Assembly: GCF_038624605.1 (NCBI RefSeq)
Contig: NZ_CP152020.1
Coordinates: 1,791,312-1,855,311 of the forward strand
Direction: 5' to 3'
Length of the DNA stretch: 64,000 bases
DNA from: Psychrobacillus sp. FSL K6-4046
GTDB taxonomy: Bacteria; Bacillota; Bacilli; Bacillales_A; Planococcaceae
Shown here: positions 42,284 to 50,710 of the stretch, in pieces
Layout of the letters: each line of letters starts with the position of its first letter
Numbering within the stretch: position 1 is the first letter of the stretch
The notes under the pieces: generated by a model
Database searches by the model: none
The model's input: only the letters and a program-made list of their open reading frames with translations
What the model was told of the DNA's origin: nothing
Position numbers and translations under genes: made by a program

Positions 42284-42295
42284 GGAGTGGATATT

Positions 42296-43813
42296 TTGAC
42301 AACTGTTAAAGACGACAAAACGGAAAAAGAATCTATGAAAAGAGAATTTTATCATTTAATAATAGATGGAGAAAAAATGAAAGGGTCGAGTGGCGAAACG
42401 ATAAAAACCTACAATCCGGCAACGGGCGAGTTAGTGGCAGAAGTTGCAAAGGCTTCAAAAGAGGATGCAGAAAAGGCAATAGCAGCTGCCCGTCATTCAT
42501 TTGATCATGGAAAGTGGAAAATGTATCCCGTTGGTCGAAGAGCACAAGTGTTAAATAAAATAGCTGCCATCATGCGATCTCGGTTTAATGAACTAGTAGA
42601 GCTAGAAATTTTAGATACAGGAAAATCACTAAACGCCGCTCAGGGCCAAGTAACACAGGCGATAGAGGATTTTGAGTTTTATGCAGGGGCCATTGTTGGT
42701 CATAGAGGGACGGTTAATAACGTACCCGGTCAGTTTCACAACTACACCGAAAAGGAACCCGTTGGCGTATGTGCACAAATCATACCGTGGAACTACCCAC
42801 TGATGATGGCTGCCTGGAAGGTTGCTCCTGCAATTGCTGTTGGCTGCTCGGTTATTGTAAAACCAGCATCTTTAACTCCTCTCACTGCCATTGTACTGGG
42901 TGAAATTTGCCTAGAGGCAGGCGTGCCAGCCGGAGTTGTTAACGTCATTCCAGGGTCAGGGTCGGATATAGGTAACTATTTAGTAGAGCATTCCCAAGTG
43001 GATAAGGTTGCTTTTACTGGGTCCACGCCTATTGGTAAGGATATTATGGGGAAGGCATCTGAAAGCTTAAAGCGAGTAACTCTTGAACTAGGCGGGAAGT
43101 CTCCGAGTATAGTATTTTCTGATGCCGATATTGATGCAGCAGTAGATGGCTCGTTGTTTGGTATTTTCTATAACTCAGGTCAATCCTGTGAAGCTCGTTC
43201 TCGATTGTATGTCCAAGAGGATATCTATGATGAATTTATGAGTAAGTTTGTAGAAAAGACAAAAAGGCTTCAATTAGGAAACCCTTTTGATAAAGGGACA
43301 CATGTTGGGGCAATTATAGATCAAACCCAGCTGGACACTATAAATGGATATGTTCAGTCGGCAATTAAGGACGGAGCAGAGATTCTAGCTGGAGGTCATA
43401 AATGTTCTCCTAAAGGATATGAAAAAGGATTCTGGTTTGAGCCGACGATCATTACTAATGTGAATCACGACATGAACATAGTTAAGGAAGAAATTTTTGG
43501 ACCTGTTGTGGTGGTAATGAAGTTTAAAGATGAAAAAGAAGCTATTAAGCTAGCTAATGATACTACTTTTGGTCTTGGCTCTGCGGTTTGGTCTAAAGAC
43601 GGAGCAAGAGCAACAAGAGTAGCTAATCAAATAAAAGCGGGAATTGTAATGGTAAATTGTCCGTTTTCTGCATTTCCAGGCACTCCGTTTGGTGGCTATA
43701 AGCAGTCAGGCTTTGGCCGAGAGCTTTGTATTGAAACATTAGATTTATACTCAGAAACGAAGAGTATTTTATCATATTATGGTAGCCGTCCTTTGAACCC
43801 TTTAGGACTATAA
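42296..43813 (+). CDS. Aldehyde dehydrogenase (PaaZ-type step, no hydratase domain)
   Basis: 505-residue NAD(P)+ aldehyde dehydrogenase. The general base is in LELGGKSPS and the nucleophile in NSGQSCEARS; IIPWNYP is the cofactor motif. In this operon it probably oxidises 3-oxo-5,6-dehydrosuberyl-CoA semialdehyde, the ALDH half-reaction of PaaZ, though phenylacetaldehyde or betaine aldehyde oxidation is possible. It lacks the C-terminal MaoC hydratase of E. coli PaaZ. The TTG at 42296 is 8 bases after AAGGAG; the GTG at 42287 overlaps it. Confidence 0.85.
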   Translation: MTTVKDDKTEKESMKREFYHLIIDGEKMKGSSGETIKTYNPATGELVAEVAKASKEDAEKAIAAARHSFDHGKWKMYPVGRRAQVLNKIAAIMRSRFNELVELEILDTGKSLNAAQGQVTQAIEDFEFYAGAIVGHRGTVNNVPGQFHNYTEKEPVGVCAQIIPWNYPLMMAAWKVAPAIAVGCSVIVKPASLTPLTAIVLGEICLEAGVPAGVVNVIPGSGSDIGNYLVEHSQVDKVAFTGSTPIGKDIMGKASESLKRVTLELGGKSPSIVFSDADIDAAVDGSLFGIFYNSGQSCEARSRLYVQEDIYDEFMSKFVEKTKRLQLGNPFDKGTHVGAIIDQTQLDTINGYVQSAIKDGAEILAGGHKCSPKGYEKGFWFEPTIITNVNHDMNIVKEEIFGPVVVVMKFKDEKEAIKLANDTTFGLGSAVWSKDGARATRVANQIKAGIVMVNCPFSAFPGTPFGGYKQSGFGRELCIETLDLYSETKSILSYYGSRPLNPLGL

Positions 43814-43819
43814 AATAAC

Positions 43820-43853
43820 AGGACAGGAGCTAGAGTGGTTCCTGTCCTTTTTT
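43820..43853 (+). terminator. Terminator between the ALDH gene and paaH
   Basis: Perfect arms AGGACAGGA and TCCTGTCCT followed by TTTTTT. It separates the paaABCD...ALDH unit from paaH-paaJ; the latter must use readthrough or its own promoter. Confidence 0.88.
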
Positions 43854-43886
43854 AGTATAGTAATAAAAAATATGGAGGTGCTTATA

Positions 43887-44747
43887 TTGATTAACTGCAT
43901 AGTTGTTGTGGGTTCTGGGGTAATGGGGCGAGGCATTGCTTACGTAGCAGCACTTTCTGGTTTTGCCGTAACGGTGGTGGACACAAAATCTACTGCCTTA
44001 GAACATGCTAAAAAAGAAATTGAGAGCTTATTTGAAAAAGGTATTAAACGACAAAAGATAACTTCTGATATGGCGGAAAAGTCTTTAAACAAGCTGAGGT
44101 ATGAACAAAATCTTTCTTTTGCAGCGGAAACTGCTGACTTAGTTATAGAAGCTGTGCCTGAGCAACTAGCGATTAAGAAATCCGTCTTTGAAGCATTAGA
44201 ATTGCATGCTCCGGCTAAATGTTACTTTGCTACTAATACGTCTACCATGAGTCCTACGGAAGTTGCTTCCTTTTCTAATCGTCCGGATAAAACAATTGCC
44301 ATGCACTTTTTTAATCCGGTACATAAAATGCCATTAGTAGAGATTGTAAGAGGGCTTGAGACGAGTGATGAAACAGTTGCTGCTATTAAACAGGTTGCTG
44401 AGCAAATGGGAAAGGAAACGGTAGTAGTTAAAGAATTTCCAGGCTTCATAACTAGTCGAATCAGTGCTTTGGTTGGCAACGAAGCGTTCTATATGCTTCA
44501 GGAAGGAATCGGTACGCCAGAGGAAATTGATAAGGCGATTAAGCTCGGCTTGAATTATCCGATGGGTCCGTTTGAGCTAGGAGATCTCGTTGGTTTAGAT
44601 ACTAGACTGAACAATTTAAAATATTTACATGAAAAGCTTGGTGAAAAATATCGACCTGCCCCCCTCCTTGAACAATACGTCAAGGCTGGGCGTCTTGGAA
44701 GGAAGACAGGCAAGGGAGTATACATCTATACCAGTGAGGAGGAGTGA
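43887..44747 (+). CDS. paaH: 3-hydroxyacyl-CoA dehydrogenase (PaaH-like)
   Basis: 286 residues. The N-terminal Rossmann motif is VVGSGVMGRGIAYVAALSG, the catalytic histidine-glutamate pair is in MHFFNPVHKMPLVEIV, and the C-terminal dimer domain follows. It oxidises 3-hydroxyadipyl-CoA-like intermediates with NAD+. The TTG at 43887 is chosen because GGAGGTG is 6 bases upstream, while an ATG at 43872 overlaps that site. It overlaps or abuts the thiolase gene. Confidence 0.9.
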   Translation: MINCIVVVGSGVMGRGIAYVAALSGFAVTVVDTKSTALEHAKKEIESLFEKGIKRQKITSDMAEKSLNKLRYEQNLSFAAETADLVIEAVPEQLAIKKSVFEALELHAPAKCYFATNTSTMSPTEVASFSNRPDKTIAMHFFNPVHKMPLVEIVRGLETSDETVAAIKQVAEQMGKETVVVKEFPGFITSRISALVGNEAFYMLQEGIGTPEEIDKAIKLGLNYPMGPFELGDLVGLDTRLNNLKYLHEKLGEKYRPAPLLEQYVKAGRLGRKTGKGVYIYTSEEE

Positions 44748-44749
44748 AG

Positions 44750-45952
44750 ATGAAAGAGGTTGTAATAGTCGATGCGGTTCGTACTCCTATCGGGAGATAT
44801 AATGGGTCTTTAAAAAGTATTAGACCCGACGATTTGGCTGCCATGGTTATTAAGGGACTTCTTGAAAGAAACGAACGCGTTCCAGTGGACCAAATAGAAG
44901 AGGTTGTCCTAGGTAATGCAAACCAAGCAGGGGAGGATAATCGTAATGTGGCAAGAATGTCCGCATTACTTTCTGGTCTTCCAATAGAGGTTGGAGGCAC
45001 GACAATAAACAGACTTTGTGGTTCTGGCTTAGATGCTATCGTTTATGCCGCTCGAGCCATAGCAGTTGGCGAAGGCGATATATACATAGCTGGTGGAACA
45101 GAGAGCATGACTCGTGCCCCTTATGTAATGGCAAAGCCTATGAAAGAATTTCCCCGAGGGAATATGGAGCTTATAGATACGACAATTGGATGGAGATTTA
45201 TAAATCCATTGTTAGAAGAAAAGTATGGTACCGATTCGATGCCTAAAACAGCTGAGAACGTTGCCGAGAAATATAAAATAACTAGAGAAGATCAGGACCT
45301 CTATTCCTTTGAAAGTCAGCAAAGAGCTAAAAAAGCAATGGCTGAAAATCGCTTCTTGAACGAAATAATACCAGTGAAGTATACAAATCAAAAGGGTCAG
45401 GAAGTGATCATTGATACTGATGAGCATCCGAGACCAGAAACAAGCTTGGAAAAGCTGAACAACCTTCCTCCTATTTTTAAAGGAGGGACTGTAACAGCTG
45501 GAAATGCGTCTGGTGTAAATGATGGAGCAGCAGGCTTGCTTCTAATGAGCGCAGACAAAGCGAAGGAATTAGGTTTAAAGCCTATAGCGAGGTATATTGC
45601 ATCCGCTACTGCTGGTGTAGAGCCTGGTGTAATGGGAATAGGACCTGTATATGCAACTAACAAAGTACTTAAGCGCGCAGGAGTTTTAAAAGAAGAAATT
45701 GGCTTAGTCGAATTAAATGAGGCATTTGCTTCACAGTCGTTGGCTTGCATTCGGGAATTAGAACTCGACCCAACAATTGTAAATGTGAATGGTGGTGCAA
45801 TCGCTCTCGGACATCCGTTAGGTGCTAGCGGAGCAAGGATAGTGACTACACTTCTATATGAGATGAGGAGAAGAGAAGTGAGATTCGGTCTTGCCACTAT
45901 GTGTGTAGGCGTAGGTCAAGGTATAGCTGCAGTATTTGAAAATATACAGTAA
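44750..45952 (+). CDS. paaJ: Thiolase (PaaJ-like 3-oxoadipyl-CoA thiolase)
   Basis: 400-residue acetyl-CoA acyltransferase. The nucleophile cysteine is in NRLCGSGLDAIV, the histidine in GGAIALGHPLGASGAR and the second cysteine in TMCVGVGQG. It cleaves the 3-oxoacyl-CoA products to succinyl- and acetyl-CoA. The ATG at 44750 is preferred to a GTG at 44744 that abuts GAGGAGGAG. It starts 2 bases after paaH, forming a two-gene unit closed by a terminator. Confidence 0.92.
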   Translation: MKEVVIVDAVRTPIGRYNGSLKSIRPDDLAAMVIKGLLERNERVPVDQIEEVVLGNANQAGEDNRNVARMSALLSGLPIEVGGTTINRLCGSGLDAIVYAARAIAVGEGDIYIAGGTESMTRAPYVMAKPMKEFPRGNMELIDTTIGWRFINPLLEEKYGTDSMPKTAENVAEKYKITREDQDLYSFESQQRAKKAMAENRFLNEIIPVKYTNQKGQEVIIDTDEHPRPETSLEKLNNLPPIFKGGTVTAGNASGVNDGAAGLLLMSADKAKELGLKPIARYIASATAGVEPGVMGIGPVYATNKVLKRAGVLKEEIGLVELNEAFASQSLACIRELELDPTIVNVNGGAIALGHPLGASGARIVTTLLYEMRRREVRFGLATMCVGVGQGIAAVFENIQ

Positions 45953-45988
45953 TTCTTAGTTAATAAATAAAGAAAAAGAATAGCCGAA

Positions 45989-46030
45989 AGCCAAAAGACC
46001 TCGTAGAGATATCTGCGAGGTCTTTTGGCT
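45989..46030. terminator. Bidirectional terminator between paaJ and the MFS gene
   Basis: A 15-base perfect stem, AGCCAAAAGACCTCG against CGAGGTCTTTTGGCT, between convergent genes. The T content of both arms lets it work in either direction. Confidence 0.85.
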
Positions 46031-46046
46031 ACATTAAACTACCAGA

Positions 46047-47477
46047 TTATTTAGTTGGAACGCTCTTTTGTCTGTTAGGATAAAATACGGTGATAAGTAA
46101 CGCCAGTATGGATAGTATAGTCATGAAAATATAGGCATCGCTTGAACCGTAAATGGATGCTAACGCTTTAAGCTGATCGATACCAGCTGTAGGGATTTCC
46201 TTCGAGATATTTTCGGTATGCTTTAATGACTGAACCGTGAAAATAGTAACAACAACTGCTGTTCCAATCGAGCCAGCAAGCTGACGAACCGTATTGTTAA
46301 CTGCAGTACCATGTGTTATAAGCAACTTAGGCAAGGCATTTAGCCCAGCTGTATTTAGTGGCATCGTGATGAAGCTTAGCCCAATACGCAAGAAAATCGT
46401 TCGGATCATTAAAAATGTAAAGGACGTCGAATCATTTAAATCTGTTACGATCCACATGCTTGGAATAATGAATAACAATCCAGTTATAAACAATGGTTTG
46501 GCACCATACTTATCGTATAGTTTTCCTGTAACCGGTGACATGAAAGCGTTAACTAACGCTCCTGGTAATAATAATAACCCAGCATCAAGAGCTGTAAAGC
46601 CTCTACCGTCCTGCAAGTAAATGGGCAGTAAAATCATATCTGCATACATAATCATCGTAACAAGCACATTAATTATGGATGTCATAGTGAATGTCTTATT
46701 TGTAAAGACATTTAAATTGAGCAACGGATCCTCTGATCGTAATTGACGCATGCAGAAAATGTAAGTAATGACTATTCCAGCAACGATAGAGCTTATAATA
46801 ATTGGATTAGTCCAGCCTTGACTGCCTGCGCTACTAAAACCGTAAAGTAAAAATCCAAATCCAAGTGTAGATAATATAACACTTAGACAATCTAGATGAG
46901 CGGTTTCCTGATCAGATATATTGATCAAGTATTTAAGTGCAAGTACGATAATAAATACGACAAAAGGCAATAAACCAATAAATAGCCAGCGCCATGAAAA
47001 GTATTCAAGTATAAATCCAGCCAATGTAGGAGCAATGGCTGGAGCGAAGATAATAGCAAAACCGATTAAGCCCATTGCACTTCCACGTTTTTCAGGTGGA
47101 TATATGAACATAACAATACTCATCATTAACGGCATGATTATTCCAGCTCCAGCTGCTTGAATCATTCGACCAGTTAGAAGAATACTAAAGTTCGGAGCAA
47201 GTGCGCAAAAAATGGTGCCCAACAGCAAAAGGGTCATTGAGCTTATAAATAGCTGTCTGGTGGAGAAGCGCTTCATTAAATAAGCTGTAATTGGTATAAG
47301 TATACCATTTACTAACATAAATCCTGTCGCTAGCCATTGTACTGTACTTGGGGATACTTTAAAAACGTCCATTAAACTACTAAGCGCAACATTTAATAGA
47401 GTTTGATTTAATGTTGATAAAAAACATCCTATGATTAAAACTGTCATTAATACTTTCTTATTTATATTAGTAGGCAT
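46047..47477 (-). CDS. MFS drug/proton antiporter, DHA2 (14-TM) family
   Basis: 476-residue membrane transporter with about 14 hydrophobic segments. Motif features of the EmrB/QacA group: N-terminal ATGFMLVNGILIP and GRMIQAAGAGIIMPLMM. It exports drugs or toxic aromatics by proton exchange. The ATG at 47477 follows GGAAGGA by 7 bases; an upstream ATG lacks a site. It is divergent from a TetR gene that probably represses it; the inducer may be an aromatic compound given its location in the paa region. Confidence 0.88.
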   Translation of the reverse strand: MPTNINKKVLMTVLIIGCFLSTLNQTLLNVALSSLMDVFKVSPSTVQWLATGFMLVNGILIPITAYLMKRFSTRQLFISSMTLLLLGTIFCALAPNFSILLTGRMIQAAGAGIIMPLMMSIVMFIYPPEKRGSAMGLIGFAIIFAPAIAPTLAGFILEYFSWRWLFIGLLPFVVFIIVLALKYLINISDQETAHLDCLSVILSTLGFGFLLYGFSSAGSQGWTNPIIISSIVAGIVITYIFCMRQLRSEDPLLNLNVFTNKTFTMTSIINVLVTMIMYADMILLPIYLQDGRGFTALDAGLLLLPGALVNAFMSPVTGKLYDKYGAKPLFITGLLFIIPSMWIVTDLNDSTSFTFLMIRTIFLRIGLSFITMPLNTAGLNALPKLLITHGTAVNNTVRQLAGSIGTAVVVTIFTVQSLKHTENISKEIPTAGIDQLKALASIYGSSDAYIFMTILSILALLITVFYPNRQKSVPTK

Positions 47478-47505
47478 ACAAAAATCCTTCCTATTTGACT
47501 TAATC

Positions 47506-47525
47506 GACACCGTGTCAATGAAGTT
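47506..47525. promoter_or_regulatory. TetR operator copy 1 (MFS-proximal)
   Basis: GACACCGTGTCAATGAAGTT, beginning with a perfect half-site dyad GACAC-C-GTGTC. The same pattern recurs at 47597. It lies about 30 bases before the MFS start codon. Confidence 0.75.
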
Positions 47526-47596
47526 GATTATACCAACTATTTTTATGAAATGACATAAACAGTTTACATAATAATGTGGTTTAAACTACAATAATA

Positions 47597-47616
47597 GACA
47601 TAGTGTCAAAGAAGTT
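47597..47616. promoter_or_regulatory. TetR operator copy 2 (TetR-proximal)
   Basis: GACATAGTGTCAAAGAAGTT, matching copy 1 at 17 of 20 positions in direct orientation and containing the dyad GACA-N3-TGTC. It lies 28 bases before the TetR gene. One copy per divergent promoter indicates coordinated repression. Confidence 0.75.
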
Positions 47617-47643
47617 ACAGATAATAGATGGAGTGATTAAAAT

Positions 47644-48186
47644 ATGTCTACAACTAAAAAAGATCCACGAGCAATGCGATCTCAGAGGATGCTTAAAGAG
47701 GCATTAGTAGCATTGTTGAACGAAAAAACTGACCTTCAAGCGCTGACGGTTAAAAAAGTGGCAGACAAGGCCGAATTGAATCGAGCAACATTTTATTTAC
47801 ATTTCGTAGATTTAAATGACTTATTAAAAGATCTAGTGAAGGACATATTTTCAGATTTAGAAGAAAAGTTAAAACCCTTACTCCTATTAGAAAGCTCGAA
47901 TGAACGAACTCAGTTATTATCATATTTAGACTATTTCTATAACCATCGCATCATGTTCTCCGTTTTATTTAAAGAAGACCGTTTTAAGCGCAAAATGCAT
48001 AAAGAAATAAAGTCATTTATCAAAGCGCGGAGAACAACAAGACAAGTATTAGATGGGCCAGAACGTGTCTCACTGGATATACTTGCTTCTGCAATGTTTG
48101 GGGTGATTGAATGGTGGTTGGAAGAAGGTACGGAGCATAGCTCAGAATATATCGTCAATCAAATCGAATTACTATTTAGAAGATAA
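47644..48186 (+). CDS. TetR/AcrR-family repressor
   Basis: 180 residues. The N-terminal helix-turn-helix reads TVKKVADKAELNRATFYLHF (about residues 36-55). The C-terminal part is a helical ligand domain with no obvious relatives. It presumably controls the divergent exporter through the paired operators in the intergenic region. ATG preceded by GGAGTGA. Confidence 0.88.
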   Translation: MSTTKKDPRAMRSQRMLKEALVALLNEKTDLQALTVKKVADKAELNRATFYLHFVDLNDLLKDLVKDIFSDLEEKLKPLLLLESSNERTQLLSYLDYFYNHRIMFSVLFKEDRFKRKMHKEIKSFIKARRTTRQVLDGPERVSLDILASAMFGVIEWWLEEGTEHSSEYIVNQIELLFRR

Positions 48187-48262
48187 ATTGTTTTTCTGTG
48201 TTAATATAATGGCATTTATTTTTAACGTGTTGATACAGCTAGTACTGATTCTCCAAGAATGA

Positions 48263-48342
48263 CTAATTCAGAAAATTAAATTATTTTCAGGGAAATAATT
48301 AGTATACTCTTATAACAAATTAAAGAAAAAATTCTGAAAAAG
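48263..48342 (+). promoter_or_regulatory. paaX upstream region with CodY-like boxes and a palindrome
   Basis: Three 15-mers match AATTTTCWGAAAATT at 11 of 15 positions: 48263-48277, 48282-48296 and 48328-48342. A palindrome AATTATTT-N6-AAATAATT spans 48279-48300 and could be a PaaX self-operator. Clustering is suggestive, but AT-rich DNA gives frequent chance matches. Confidence 0.45.
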
Positions 48343-48387
48343 TGATATATTATTAATTAGGTAAAATAGAAATGAGTGATTAATAAC

Positions 48388-49269
48388 ATGTCTAATACAC
48401 AGTCAATGATCTTCACTGTTTATGGTGATTATATAAGGCACTACGGCAATAAAATATGGATTGGAAGTCTGATTCGCCTACTCAAGGAATTCGGACATAA
48501 TGAGCAATCCGTACGCGTAGCAGTTTCTAGAATGATGAAACAAGGTTGGCTTGAGTCTGAAAAACAAGGTAATAAAAGCTATTATTATCTAACTAATCGA
48601 GGCAAAGTAAGAATGGAAGAAGCGGCAAATCGAATATTTAAGCTTATGCCTAACGAATGGGATGGGAAATGGCGTATGTTAATGTACACAATTCCCGAGG
48701 AAAAAAGACAAATAAGAGATGAGCTGCGAAAAGAGCTGCTTTGGAGTGGTTTTGGAAGTTTTTCTAGTGGATGCTGGATCTCTCCGAATAATCTAGAAAA
48801 AGAAGTAAAATTATTAATAGATAAATATGAAATACATGAGTATGTAGACTTTTTTGTATCTGACTATAAAGGTCCAAAAGAGAACCAAGCTTTAGTTGAA
48901 AAAAGCTGGCCACTTATTGATATAGAAGCAAAGTATAAAGAATTTATAACAGCTTATAGTCATCAGTATATTGTGCATCAAAGTATGATAAATGATAATA
49001 AAATGTCCTCTGCAGACTGTTTTGTAGAACGAACAAGGTTAGTCCATGAATACCGAAAGTTTCTTTTTATTGATCCTGGTCTTCCGAAGGAGCTATTGCC
49101 AGAGATCTGGAACGGAAATCATGCTGCTCTTTTGTTCGAGCAATACTATAAATTACTTGCACCATTAGCAAGTGAATTTTTTGAGGGTGTTTTCCAAGAG
49201 GATAATGATTTGAAAAGAAGAGATGAAGAATATGATGTTAATTACCATCCTCTATTAAAGGAACTCTAG
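48388..49269 (+). CDS. paaX: PaaX-family phenylacetic acid catabolism repressor
   Basis: 293 residues. The N-terminus SMIFTVYGDYIRHYGNKIWIGSLIRLL followed by EQSVRVAVSRMMKQGWLE is the PaaX winged-helix signature, and the middle and C-terminal PaaX domains follow. In E. coli it represses the paa operon until phenylacetyl-CoA binds. The ATG at 48388 is preferred over a GTG at 48376; the ribosome site (GAGTGA) is weak. It is not adjacent to paaA, being separated by the thiolase and exporter genes. Confidence 0.92.
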   Translation: MSNTQSMIFTVYGDYIRHYGNKIWIGSLIRLLKEFGHNEQSVRVAVSRMMKQGWLESEKQGNKSYYYLTNRGKVRMEEAANRIFKLMPNEWDGKWRMLMYTIPEEKRQIRDELRKELLWSGFGSFSSGCWISPNNLEKEVKLLIDKYEIHEYVDFFVSDYKGPKENQALVEKSWPLIDIEAKYKEFITAYSHQYIVHQSMINDNKMSSADCFVERTRLVHEYRKFLFIDPGLPKELLPEIWNGNHAALLFEQYYKLLAPLASEFFEGVFQEDNDLKRRDEEYDVNYHPLLKEL

Positions 49270-49361
49270 GAGTAGTGTTATTTCTAATAAATAAATAAAT
49301 AGTAGAAACTTCTTTAACAGTTATTCGTAAGTATATGAATACAAAATGGAGGTTTACTTAG

Positions 49362-49553
49362 ATGATGGAATGGTGGAAGCGTAAAAAAGAGGTAAGCATT
49401 AAAAGAAAAAAGAATAAAGTCCAAGTATCAAAGTGGAGTTATTTTGATTTTTTTTTCACTTTAGCTGATATTATTATACTGCCAATTCGTTTTGTTTTTT
49501 GGATACTTCGAGGTATTGGTAGAGCGATAGGAAATCTTTTTGATGGGATATAA
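49362..49553 (+). CDS. Small basic membrane-associated protein
   Basis: 63 residues with a strongly basic first third (KRKKEVSIKRKKNKVQVSK) and one or two hydrophobic stretches (about 28-48). ATGGAGG lies 10 bases before the ATG. It has a dedicated terminator, which supports it being a gene. The family is unknown. Confidence 0.65.
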   Translation: MMEWWKRKKEVSIKRKKNKVQVSKWSYFDFFFTLADIIILPIRFVFWILRGIGRAIGNLFDGI

Positions 49554-49561
49554 TATGATGG

Positions 49562-49589
49562 AGACACCATGCCAAATGGTGTCTTTTTT
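49562..49589 (+). terminator. Terminator after the 63-residue gene
   Basis: Arms AGACACCAT and ATGGTGTCT with a five-base loop and then six Ts. Confidence 0.88.
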
Positions 49590-49630
49590 AGTTGTTTAGG
49601 AAATTATAAAGTTATGAACCTGTGGGTAAA

Positions 49631-49882
49631 TTGATGTCCAGCTTCATCGCCTTGCCCCTCGGGGTCAAATGGATAAAAGCTCCGGTGGCTGAGGAACTGC
49701 CTCCTCGCTTTTCTCCATTTGCCTGTCGGGGCAGTGACAGGCGATTCCGCTTTTCTTGATGTCCAGCTTCATCGCCTTGCCCCTCGGGGTCAAATGGATA
49801 AAAGCTCCGGTGGCTGAGGAACTGCCTCCTCGCTTTTTCCCATTTGCCTGTTGGGGCAGTGACAGGCGATTCCGCTTTTCTT
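49631..49882. repeat. Tandem duplication of a 125-bp GC-rich intergenic repeat
   Basis: Two units, 49633-49757 and 49758-49882, each starting GATGTCCAGCTTCATCG and ending GGCGATTCCGCTTTTCTT, differ at about three positions. They are far richer in GC than their surroundings and non-coding. The unit resembles an intergenic element known to me from other Bacillales, unrelated in sequence to the repeat at 1463 and 6451. The near-identity points to recent duplication. Confidence 0.85.
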
Positions 49883-50015
49883 GTTTGCAATAAATTTGTC
49901 GCTTTCAAGTTCGGGTGTCTATAAAAAATGGAAACCATTTTATTTAGAACACCATTTACATTTTAAACTGAAAATCCCTTCACTGATAAATGTAGACAAA
50001 TATTTAATGATACAC

Positions 50016-50050
50016 ATAAAAAGAGCTGGGAACTGTATCTCCAAGCTCTT
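50016..50050 (-). terminator. Terminator after the gamma-carbonic-anhydrase gene
   Basis: On the minus strand, AAGAGCT and AGCTCTT enclose a 16-base loop and are followed by TTTTATG. Confidence 0.75.
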
Positions 50051-50089
50051 AGTGACTTTGATTATTTTTAACTAAGTCTTGTTCTTAGA

Positions 50090-50629
50090 CTAATCTGCAG
50101 TTTTAACTGACAGGGTGTCTTCAAAAATTTCTCGGTAATCGTACCCTTTTTGTACATAAGTATCAATTGATAGTTGTATAAGCTCAAGATCCTTATCGTT
50201 AAGCTCCCTCACAACCTTTCCAGGGGAGCCGACGATTAATGAACGAGGAGGAAATTTTTTAGCTGATGGTACTAGGGTGTTAGCTCCTACGATACATTCC
50301 TCACCAATCTCTGAATGGTCTAAAATAGTAGATCCCATTCCAATAATGGACCGTTTACCAATCCTGCAGCCATGTAGAATGACATTATGTCCTACAGTCA
50401 CTTCATCTTCTATAATAACTGGAGCATTTTCATACAAGTGAATCGTTGAATTGTCCTGTATGCTACATCTATTACCAATCGTTATTGGTGCCTCATCACC
50501 ACGTAAAACAGCGTTAAACCATATAGTGGATTCCTCACCCACTCGTACATCGCCAATAATCTTCGCTCCTGGAGCAACCATTGCGTTATCACTTATACTT
50601 GGTGACTTTCCTTTGAATGAAATAATCAA
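50090..50629 (-). CDS. Gamma-carbonic-anhydrase-like hexapeptide protein (PaaY-like)
   Basis: 179 residues in a left-handed beta-helix of hexapeptide repeats (VAPGAKIIGDVRVG onwards). The metal ligands are the histidines of TIHLYEN and TVGHNVILHGC. PaaY, in the same family, is a thioesterase in phenylacetate catabolism; YrdA-like relatives have unknown roles. The position near paaX makes PaaY plausible but not certain. TTG start with GGAGG upstream. Confidence 0.82.
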   Translation of the reverse strand: MIISFKGKSPSISDNAMVAPGAKIIGDVRVGEESTIWFNAVLRGDEAPITIGNRCSIQDNSTIHLYENAPVIIEDEVTVGHNVILHGCRIGKRSIIGMGSTILDHSEIGEECIVGANTLVPSAKKFPPRSLIVGSPGKVVRELNDKDLELIQLSIDTYVQKGYDYREIFEDTLSVKTAD

Positions 50630-50710
50630 ATAATTTCCTCCTTTTTAAATATTAGCAATTGTCATTCTACTAATTATAATATAACATATTTTTATAGGGG
50701 TGGATAAAAA

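Noticed and set aside
49612-49938. Minus-strand open frame covering the tandem repeat
   Set aside because: Its protein is just the repeat read twice, with no start signal; the repeat occurs as an intergenic element.
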